A stretch of DNA of 11,534 nt from Candidatus Bathyarchaeota archaeon. Lineage in GTDB: Archaea > Thermoproteota > Bathyarchaeia > Bathyarchaeales > Bathyarchaeaceae. Of this stretch, positions 6,300-11,534 are shown one piece after another (position 1 is the stretch's first letter; every line of letters starts with the position of its first letter). The stretch spans positions 1-11,534 of the forward strand of contig DAOVDC010000010.1 in the NCBI GenBank assembly GCA_030669695.1, read 5' to 3'. Position numbers and translations under genes: made by a program. The notes under the pieces are model-generated. The model saw only the letters and a program-made list of their open reading frames with translations, searched no databases and was not told the DNA's origin.

Positions 6300-6980
6300 A
6301 TGATAGTGACGAAGGAAAAACCCTTGGAAGAAATTCTAGGCTTTCTAAAGTCTCATGAGAAAATTCTGATCGTAGGTTGTGACGGTTGCACCCAACCTCC
6401 GAGAGGATTGAGAGAAGCAAAAACCTACGCGATGCTCGTTGAAATGGGAGGAAAACTCAAAAATAGAGAAGTACGCTGTATACCGACTACTGTTGCCAAA
6501 CAATGCGACAACAATCTCTGCGCTACAACCTTAACTCCACAAGTCGAAGGTATAGAGGCTATCTTATCCCTGGCTTGTGGAGTCGGCGTGCAGACGCTAA
6601 GCGAAGTTTTTCCCGATACACCAGTGTACCCAGGTCAAAACACGATTTTCATCGGCTCGCAAGAGAGGGAGAGTGGTACCTTGTACGAAAAATGCAAGGC
6701 TTGTGGAGACTGTCTCTTAGCCGAAACCGGTGGTATATGTCCAGTTACCAGATGTGCTAAAGGAATAATGAATGGACCATGCGGCGGATGCTTTGAAGGC
6801 AAATGCGAGGTTCCTTTTGAAGTAAGGGACGAAAAGGGCAAGGTAATTGAACTCATCGAAAAAGACTGCGTTTGGTATTTAATTTATGAAAGATTAAAGA
6901 AGGCAAACAAACTGGACTTATTCAAAAAGTATAGACCTCCCAGAGACAGGGCCATTTCAGGCTCGCCGAGACGATTATAG
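6300..6980 (+). CDS. metV: MetV, iron-sulfur partner of methylene-THF reductase
   Basis: A 226-residue Cys-rich protein (15 cysteines in the first 190 residues) of the methylene-tetrahydrofolate reductase C-terminal/MetV family. In acetogens MetV binds [4Fe-4S] clusters and passes electrons to the flavin of MetF. The N-terminal half (about 1-125) has VGCDGC at 25-30 and a CGVG turn at 93-96, with C60, C69 and C74 between. The C-terminal half has the family signature: C132-x2-C135-x2-C138, TGGICPVTRCAKG at 143-155, MNGPCGGC at 157-164, GKCEV at 167-171, then DC-W-LIYERL at 189-199. ATG 6300 is preceded by GAGGG at 6289-6293. It sits 13 nt after the Fd-MvhD gene and 12 nt before metF; its stop overlaps the metF ribosome binding site, a clear operon. 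Intact, no odd base use seen. Confidence 0.9.
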   Translation: MIVTKEKPLEEILGFLKSHEKILIVGCDGCTQPPRGLREAKTYAMLVEMGGKLKNREVRCIPTTVAKQCDNNLCATTLTPQVEGIEAILSLACGVGVQTLSEVFPDTPVYPGQNTIFIGSQERESGTLYEKCKACGDCLLAETGGICPVTRCAKGIMNGPCGGCFEGKCEVPFEVRDEKGKVIELIEKDCVWYLIYERLKKANKLDLFKKYRPPRDRAISGSPRRL

Positions 6981-6992
6981 GAGATCTCAAAA

Positions 6993-7928
6993 ATGGGTGA
7001 AGCTTTTTCCAATCTAATGAAAAGCATAAAAGCAGGAAAATTTGTGTTCACCGGAGAGTTAGAACCTTCCAAGGCTACCGATCTCTCCGAGGTTCTAGCA
7101 TGGGCGAAAACGCTAAAAGAAATAGGGAAAATTGTAGCTGCAAACGTTACGGATAATCCGCAAAGCGTTGGCAGTATGAGCAGTCTTGCAGCAAGCTACA
7201 TTATTCAGAAGAAAATCGGTTTGGAAACAGTGTTTCAACTAAGAACTAGTGACAGAAATCGTTTGGCACTCACCTCTGATTTGCTGGGTGCTGCTGTTCT
7301 AGGTCTAAAAAACGTCTTGGCACTGACAGGTGACCATCCCAAAAAGGGAGACAGTGTCGAAGCAATGCCTGTCTTTGACTTGGATGGAACTCAACTGGTT
7401 GATTTAATTCATAGAATGGTATACGAAGGGAAAGACCTTTCAGGTAATGAGATTCACGGACCTCGTCCCCAATTCAATATAGGGGCGGCGAGTAATCCAA
7501 ACTTCGAACCAGTAGAGGTGGAAGCATTAAGGATTGAGCGAAAGGCGGAGGTTGGAGCAGATTTCATTCAGACACAAGTGGTTTTTGATCCTCAAACTGC
7601 CCTCCAATTCCTTGACGCAACCAAACACATAGGCATTCCAGTTCTAATAGGAGTCTTCCCACCAAGATCGTATGGCCAAGCAGAATATTTTGACAAGTAT
7701 GTTCCAGCAGTTAAAGTTCCAGAAGAATTTCTAGAACAATTCAAAAAATTCAAGAAAATCAGTGATAAGAAAGAGCGGAGAAAAAAAACTGATGAGTACA
7801 ACATCGGATACTTCACTGACTTTATCAATAAGATGAAGAAAAAACCAGCCTGCAAAGGCATCCATCTAATGGCTGTAGGCTATCCCGAGGTTATAGATCC
7901 AATTATCAAAAATGTGGAAAAAACATAA
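6993..7928 (+). CDS. metF: 5,10-methylene-tetrahydrofolate (pterin) reductase MetF
   Basis: A 311-residue flavoprotein of the MetF TIM-barrel family, which reduces methylene-pterin to methyl-pterin. Landmarks: FTGELEPSK at 19-27 with the catalytic-type Glu, ANVTDNP near 50-56, ALTGDHP ending at 116, a P-FNIGAA-NP strand near 160-170, and FIQTQVVFD-----FLD near 192-209. A Lys-rich segment near 245-266 (KKFKKISDKKERRKK) is inserted before the last helices and is unusual for its charge. Start ATG 6993 has GGAG at 6980-6983. MetV and the Fd-MvhD gene are directly upstream, so the enzyme is probably an acetogen-like MetVF that takes electrons from iron-sulfur carriers and not NAD(P)H. Because the same window carries H4MPT-specific Mtd, the true pterin may be H4MPT or a variant; no mer gene is visible here. 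Confidence 0.92.
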   Translation: MGEAFSNLMKSIKAGKFVFTGELEPSKATDLSEVLAWAKTLKEIGKIVAANVTDNPQSVGSMSSLAASYIIQKKIGLETVFQLRTSDRNRLALTSDLLGAAVLGLKNVLALTGDHPKKGDSVEAMPVFDLDGTQLVDLIHRMVYEGKDLSGNEIHGPRPQFNIGAASNPNFEPVEVEALRIERKAEVGADFIQTQVVFDPQTALQFLDATKHIGIPVLIGVFPPRSYGQAEYFDKYVPAVKVPEEFLEQFKKFKKISDKKERRKKTDEYNIGYFTDFINKMKKKPACKGIHLMAVGYPEVIDPIIKNVEKT

Positions 7929-7942
7929 AAGTGCGATGAGCA

Positions 7943-7956
7943 CAGCAGGGATGCTG
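7943..7956. terminator. Small hairpin between convergent metF and cooC
   Basis: CAGCA-GGGA-TGCTG forms a perfect 5-bp stem with a tetraloop in the 55-bp convergent gap. No T-run follows on either strand, so a bidirectional terminator role is only possible. Confidence 0.25.
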
Positions 7957-7983
7957 GCTGGCATACAGGAAATTTCTGAGTTG

Positions 7984-8757
7984 TTATGCAGATTGACGGT
8001 ATCCTGCTCTTTCCATGATCTTTTTCAACGATCTATACGCCGGGGATGTAGAGGGCAATTTAAGTAGAGATTTTCCAGATAATGAGTAGTTTTCAACTTC
8101 CTGGTCGTAGGCGATTCTGCCCAAAAATTCTAACGAGGTTCTTTTTCTAGCTTCTGTGTCCAGGGTTTCTGGAAATCGATAGCCCCCGACGACATAGAAG
8201 TTCTGGAAGTTTATCTCTATCTCTCTTGCAATTTTGCATGCTCTTTCTATATGGGCAAAGGATTTTTTGGACGGGTCTATTATGTCAAATATATCGTTTA
8301 TTTCAGCGGCGATTCTTCTGTTGAGATGCTCCAGTCCAGCTGGCGAATCAATGAGAATATAACGGTATGTCTTGGCCAAACCTTCCAGAGCTTTTTTTAA
8401 CGCCGCGTCTGGAAGACAATAACAACCTGCTATGAACTTTGTTCCAACTGCGATCAAATCAAAGGAATCTCCTTCGTATAATCCTTTGTCCCAAATTTTG
8501 CTTTCTATCCTTTCTGAAGGAGGTATTCCAACAGTGGTACCTCCCTCCTTCAGAAAAGTTGTAATCAACAATTCAGATATTGTCTTCTTCCCTTCTTCTT
8601 TAAGATCTACTCCGACCATTTCTCCCAGATTTTGGTCAGGATCTACATCCACGAGAAGCAAGGGTGTATGGCCAATTTCAATGAAATATTTTGTCATAAG
8701 CGCGACAAAACTTGTTTTGCCGCTACCTCCCCTACCCATAACGACGATCTTTTTCAT
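7984..8757 (-). CDS. cooC: CooC/AcsF-type CODH nickel-maturation ATPase
   Basis: A 257-residue P-loop ATPase of the SIMIBI/MinD group, CooC branch. CooC proteins dimerise on ATP and deliver nickel to carbon monoxide dehydrogenase or acetyl-CoA synthase. Seen: deviant Walker A at 8-15 (GRGGSGKT), switch I-like DVDPDQN at 37-43, a C112-Y-C114 pair matching the CXC metal site of CooC, and ILIDSPAGLEHLNRR at 134-148 as Walker B/switch II. The signature lysine of the deviant Walker A is replaced by arginine (codon AGG). ATG 8757 has GGAAGGGGAC upstream. It diverges from the RACo-type gene over a 130-bp promoter region. No CODH/ACS subunit is in the window. A different SIMIBI metal-insertion client is possible, but the CXC motif favours CooC. 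Confidence 0.85.
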   Translation of the reverse strand: MKKIVVMGRGGSGKTSFVALMTKYFIEIGHTPLLLVDVDPDQNLGEMVGVDLKEEGKKTISELLITTFLKEGGTTVGIPPSERIESKIWDKGLYEGDSFDLIAVGTKFIAGCYCLPDAALKKALEGLAKTYRYILIDSPAGLEHLNRRIAAEINDIFDIIDPSKKSFAHIERACKIAREIEINFQNFYVVGGYRFPETLDTEARKRTSLEFLGRIAYDQEVENYSLSGKSLLKLPSTSPAYRSLKKIMERAGYRQSA

Positions 8758-8790
8758 GTATTGTCCCCTTCCAAAAAATCATCAACTTAC

Positions 8791-8803
8791 TATATATATT
8801 TAG
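8791..8803 (-). promoter_or_regulatory. TATA box for cooC
   Basis: On the minus strand this reads CTAAATATATATA. It lies about 34-46 bp before the cooC ATG at 8757 and would place the transcript start near 8768, just before the ribosome binding site. Confidence 0.5.
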
Positions 8804-8823
8804 CACGTTTTCTTGTCATAATG

Positions 8824-8831
8824 TTAAATAA
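8824..8831 (+). promoter_or_regulatory. TATA-like box for the RACo-type gene
   Basis: TTAAATAA, followed by a predicted transcript start near 8852-8856 and a leader of about 35 nt to the translation start region, which carries GAGG at 8876-8879. Confidence 0.35.
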
Positions 8832-8887
8832 TAGGGGATCGGAGTCTAACACCTGAGTGGGATCTAAACAATAGCGAGGTTGCGGGG

Positions 8888-10750
8888 TTGCAGGAGATGA
8901 TAGACCTCATAAAAATTTTTTTTGACCCGATGAATAAGGAGGTTGAAGTGAAGCGAGGCACAATGCTGCTCGATGCGATAAGAGAGGCAGGTATAAGAAT
9001 CGAGAGCATATGTGGTGGAAAAGGTGAATGTGGAAAATGCAGGGTAATTCTCGTTAAAGGTGAAGTCTCCCGTTTATCGACCAAATGTGAAAATTTTCTC
9101 TCTCCTCAGGAGATATCAGAGGGTCACCGTCTCGCCTGTCAGATTCGCGTCCTGAATGACAGCGAGTTTATAATCCCTGTGGAAAGCCTAGTGGTCAACC
9201 CTAAGATACTTACTAGTACGGAAATGGGTATTGAAAGACTTGATCCCGCATCGAAAAAATATCTTGTGACTCTGCTACCACCCACTCGACATGACGAAAC
9301 TCACGCGATCAAGCTTAAGGGCTACTCTGGTCCAATGCCAAAGGTAAGCGACGAGATATATAACAGCCTTCTTTCAATAGACCCTGAACAGCTTATAACC
9401 GCAACCTTGAGCAGGACAAATACCCCTCCAGAAGTCATCAACATCGAGTCAGGCGATAGGACCAGTTCAAACTATGGTCTTGCCATCGATGTTGGAACAA
9501 CCACAATCGTTGCACTCCTTTCTGACCTGACGAGCGGGCAGGTTTTAGGCGAAGCCTCTACGTTGAACAAGCAGATCACCTACGGAGAAACACTTCTCGC
9601 AAGGATTGCTTTTTCACGCAAAGCTCATGGCGGATTGCAAAAGCTTCAACAGGCAGTTGCCCAAAGCATAAATGACCTCTTAAACAGGCTTACATCAAAC
9701 GCCGGAATCAAGAACGACGAAGTAACAAGCATTTCTGCAGGTGGAAATACTGTTATGAACCATCTTTTAGCGGGGATAGACGTAGACTATCTTTGGTTTG
9801 TGGATGCGAATGATAAGGTCTCTAGGGGTCCTATTATTAAAAAAGCGAAGGACATTGGACTACACACGAACCCGGAGGCTTATGTTTATTGTCTTCCCAA
9901 CGTGAGTCGATTCCTCGGAGGGGACGCCACCGGTGACGTAATAGCCTCCGGAATGTACAATTCTGATGAAACATCTCTTCTGGTTGACATGGGTACAAAC
10001 GGGGAGATTATCCTCGGCAACAAGAATTGGCTAGTATCATGTTCTGTCGCATCTGGTCCCGCTTTCGAAGGAGCTGGCGTCAGATTTGGAATGCGTGGGA
10101 TGCAAGGTGGAATAGAACATATAAAAATCGATCCTGAACCCTTCGAGGCAGAATACACGGTTATCGGGAACACGCTTCCGAAGGGCATCTGCGGCTCAGG
10201 CATTATTGACGCTGCGGCGGAGATGTTTTCTGTCGGCATTCTCGATTTCAGGGGAAAAATTGTTGAGGGCAGAACACCCCTTGTTAGAAAAGGAAGAGAC
10301 GGGTTGGAGTACGTCGTAGTTCCTGCGGAGAAAACGGCGATCAGCCGAGACATAGTAATAACGCAACGTGACATGGATTACATTATGGATTCGAAGGGAG
10401 CCACTTGCGGTGGGATAATGGTTTTGATGAGGAAATTCAAGCTTTCCATCTATGATGTCAAGAACTTTTATCTTGCAGGAGCCTTTGGTGCATACACCGA
10501 TCTGAAAAATGCGACAAAACTTGGGATATTTCCTGAATTTCCGAACGCGAAGATTCACCCGATTGGAAACGGTTCGCTTTCAGGTGCATACACGACACTG
10601 CTAGCGATGACGAAGCGAGATGAAGCGAACGCTATAGCACGGAATATGCTGTACGTTGATCTTCTTGTGGATGTTATGTTCGCGGAGACGTACTCTGAGT
10701 CAATCTACATCCCGGGGAAAAAGGAGATCTTCCCAAGCTACAACCCCTAG
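8888..10750 (+). CDS. RACo/AcsV-type corrinoid protein reductive activase
   Basis: A 620-residue protein of the DUF4445/ASKHA corrinoid-activation family. It uses ATP to return the inactive Co(II) corrinoid of an iron-sulfur or methyltransferase corrinoid protein to Co(I). The N-terminal [2Fe-2S] plant-type ferredoxin domain (about 5-100) has C42-x5-C48-x2-C51 and C84. A linker (about 105-190) leads to the ASKHA ATPase: DVGTTT at 201-206, GGNTVMNHL at 285-293, LPNVSRFLGGDATGD at 336-350, VDMGTNGE at 366-373, ASGPAFEGAG at 388-397, GSGIIDA from 436, and a late AGAFGAYTD followed by GNGSLSGA. The N-terminal [2Fe-2S] layout is that of bacterial RACo/AcsV; methanogen RamA carries a C-terminal 4Fe ferredoxin, absent here. 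The start is TTG 8888 (GAGGT at 8876-8880) or ATG 8897, where AGGAG abuts the codon; TTG has better spacing. Target not in window. Confidence 0.9.
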   Translation: MQEMIDLIKIFFDPMNKEVEVKRGTMLLDAIREAGIRIESICGGKGECGKCRVILVKGEVSRLSTKCENFLSPQEISEGHRLACQIRVLNDSEFIIPVESLVVNPKILTSTEMGIERLDPASKKYLVTLLPPTRHDETHAIKLKGYSGPMPKVSDEIYNSLLSIDPEQLITATLSRTNTPPEVINIESGDRTSSNYGLAIDVGTTTIVALLSDLTSGQVLGEASTLNKQITYGETLLARIAFSRKAHGGLQKLQQAVAQSINDLLNRLTSNAGIKNDEVTSISAGGNTVMNHLLAGIDVDYLWFVDANDKVSRGPIIKKAKDIGLHTNPEAYVYCLPNVSRFLGGDATGDVIASGMYNSDETSLLVDMGTNGEIILGNKNWLVSCSVASGPAFEGAGVRFGMRGMQGGIEHIKIDPEPFEAEYTVIGNTLPKGICGSGIIDAAAEMFSVGILDFRGKIVEGRTPLVRKGRDGLEYVVVPAEKTAISRDIVITQRDMDYIMDSKGATCGGIMVLMRKFKLSIYDVKNFYLAGAFGAYTDLKNATKLGIFPEFPNAKIHPIGNGSLSGAYTTLLAMTKRDEANAIARNMLYVDLLVDVMFAETYSESIYIPGKKEIFPSYNP

Positions 10751-10784
10751 CCTGTTCAGCGCGGACCACAGAGGGCTATCTGCA

Positions 10785-10973
10785 CTATCTTTCCTTTACA
10801 CTTATCGCGTTAACAGGGCAGTTCTTTTCACATTCCAGACAAGCTGCACAACTACTGGCATTCACGATGATCGGTGTGTCGTCAAGCCATTCTAGGACAC
10901 CGTAACTACAGGCTTTGACGCATTCTTTACAGCTAACGCATTTATCATAATCGATTTTTATCTCAACAGACAT
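10785..10973 (-). CDS. Small 2x[4Fe-4S] ferredoxin
   Basis: A 62-residue soluble ferredoxin with two clusters: C12-x2-C15-x2-C18-x3-C22 (followed by Ser, where Pro is usual) and C42-x2-C45-x2-C48-x3-C52-P. The YGVLEWLDD segment after the first motif is common in archaeal ferredoxins. ATG 10973 is preferred; an in-frame TTG 18 bases upstream (10991) is possible, and neither has a strong ribosome binding site. The gene follows the thioredoxin gene by 29 nt on the same strand, so the two are probably cotranscribed. It ends 34 bp from the convergent RACo-type gene. Likely a cytoplasmic electron carrier; its partner is not shown by the sequence. Confidence 0.85.
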   Translation of the reverse strand: MSVEIKIDYDKCVSCKECVKACSYGVLEWLDDTPIIVNASSCAACLECEKNCPVNAISVKER

Positions 10974-11002
10974 CTTTGTTAGCACTATCAAAAGCGGCTA
11001 CT

Positions 11003-11473
11003 CTACAAGTGGCGTGTTATCCTCGGTTCCAGCATCTGCCTCGGCATTGCGCCGATAATCTGGTCCATTAGCTTACCGTTCTTGAACACTAACAGCGTCG
11101 GTATGCTCATTATCCCGTACTGCATGGCGACTTTTTTGTTTTCATCCACGTTCAGTTTCCCAAAGAAGATTCTACCCGTGTAGTCCCGCGCAATCTCGTC
11201 TACGATGGGGGAGACATAAACACATGGATGGCACCACGGCGCCCAACAGTCAACAGCCACCAGGGGATGGTTCTGAACAGCCTCTGTAAAGGTGGCATCA
11301 GTTAGGTCGATGGTTTTATTCGAAGCTGATTTTGCCTTTTCTCGAGATGGTTCTAACCTTTTCTTCAAGACTCTACGTTCCTTTTTAAGTCTCTCTTCTT
11401 TTAGTCTTTCACTTTCTTCTAGTAGTTTCTTTAACTTATTCTCGTACCCTTTACTTTCCCACCAGTTAACCAT
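11003..11473 (-). CDS. Thioredoxin with charged N-terminal helical extension
   Basis: A 156-residue protein. Residues 1-50 are a highly charged Lys/Glu/Arg-rich region predicted to form a helix or coiled coil (KLKKLLEESERLKEERLKKE), with no signal peptide. Residues 55-156 are a thioredoxin fold: active site W80-C81-H-P-C84 where typical thioredoxin has WCGPC, a KLNVDEN segment at 106-112, and the cis-proline motif SIPT at 123-126. WCHPC keeps the redox cysteines; His in this position resembles DsbA (CPHC) only loosely and may shift the redox potential. ATG 11473 is supported by GGAAGTGA upstream. It is the first gene of a pair with a ferredoxin. Role is likely disulfide reduction in the cytoplasm, perhaps ferredoxin-linked; no thioredoxin reductase is visible. 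Confidence 0.88.
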   Translation of the reverse strand: MVNWWESKGYENKLKKLLEESERLKEERLKKERRVLKKRLEPSREKAKSASNKTIDLTDATFTEAVQNHPLVAVDCWAPWCHPCVYVSPIVDEIARDYTGRIFFGKLNVDENKKVAMQYGIMSIPTLLVFKNGKLMDQIIGAMPRQMLEPRITRHL

Positions 11474-11500
11474 AAAGTGTCACTTCCTTTCTGTATTCCG

Positions 11501-11510
11501 TTAAATATTT
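11501..11510 (-). promoter_or_regulatory. TATA box of the thioredoxin-ferredoxin unit
   Basis: AAATATTTAA on the minus strand, 28-37 bp before the thioredoxin ATG. Transcription would start near 11480, leaving a very short leader that holds the GGAAGTGA ribosome binding site. Confidence 0.45.
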
Positions 11511-11534
11511 GTGAGTGCTCAGACCGGGTCATCA

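Noticed and set aside
8788..8803. Alternating TA run as a simple repeat
   Set aside because: Only about ten bases long and placed as expected for the cooC TATA box.
9886..10374. Long minus-strand open frame inside the RACo-type gene
   Set aside because: The plus-strand frame has full ASKHA motifs over the same bases; the opposite frame is low-complexity shadow coding.

Overview
The window looks like chromosomal DNA from an anaerobic archaeon. The evidence is an archaeal-type F420-dependent methylene-tetrahydromethanopterin dehydrogenase (Mtd), a coenzyme F420 biosynthesis ligase (CofE), two FrhB-type F420/flavin iron-sulfur proteins, A/T-rich TATA-like boxes upstream of most transcription units, and Shine-Dalgarno sequences of the GGAGGTGATCC type. 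The gene set (Mtd plus MetF/MetV, CooC and a RACo-type activator) fits an acetyl-CoA-pathway archaeon such as a member of Bathyarchaeia or a related Thermoproteota lineage. That placement is an inference from gene content only. No rRNA, tRNA, transposase, CRISPR array or phage gene was seen.

Layout. Positions 1-5000 are an F420 block: a plus-strand FrhB-like protein; a minus-strand pair made of a second FrhB-like protein followed by an orphan ECF transporter S component; then mtd, divergent from the second FrhB gene; then cofE. Positions 5000-7930 are a tight three-gene plus-strand operon: a protein with two tandem ferredoxin-MvhD-like modules, MetV and MetF. The first gene is longer than any standard start codon allows: a complete 2x[4Fe-4S] domain is encoded in frame upstream of its first ATG. 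Positions 7980-10750 hold a divergent pair: a CooC-type nickel-insertion ATPase (minus) and a RACo/AcsV-type corrinoid reductive activase (plus). Positions 10785-11473 are a minus-strand pair: a thioredoxin with a charged N-terminal helix, then a small 2x[4Fe-4S] ferredoxin.

How the parts may work together (inference): CofE helps make F420; Mtd uses it for methenyl/methylene-H4MPT interconversion; the FrhB-like proteins pass electrons between F420 and iron-sulfur carriers; the Fd-MvhD protein with MetV probably feeds electrons to MetF for the methylene-to-methyl step; CooC and RACo would mature or reactivate CODH and a corrinoid iron-sulfur protein, whose genes are not in the window. The most interesting aspects are the hybrid of archaeal Mtd with MetF/MetV, and the unusual duplicated Fd-MvhD partner of MetVF, which also has a non-canonical or disrupted start.
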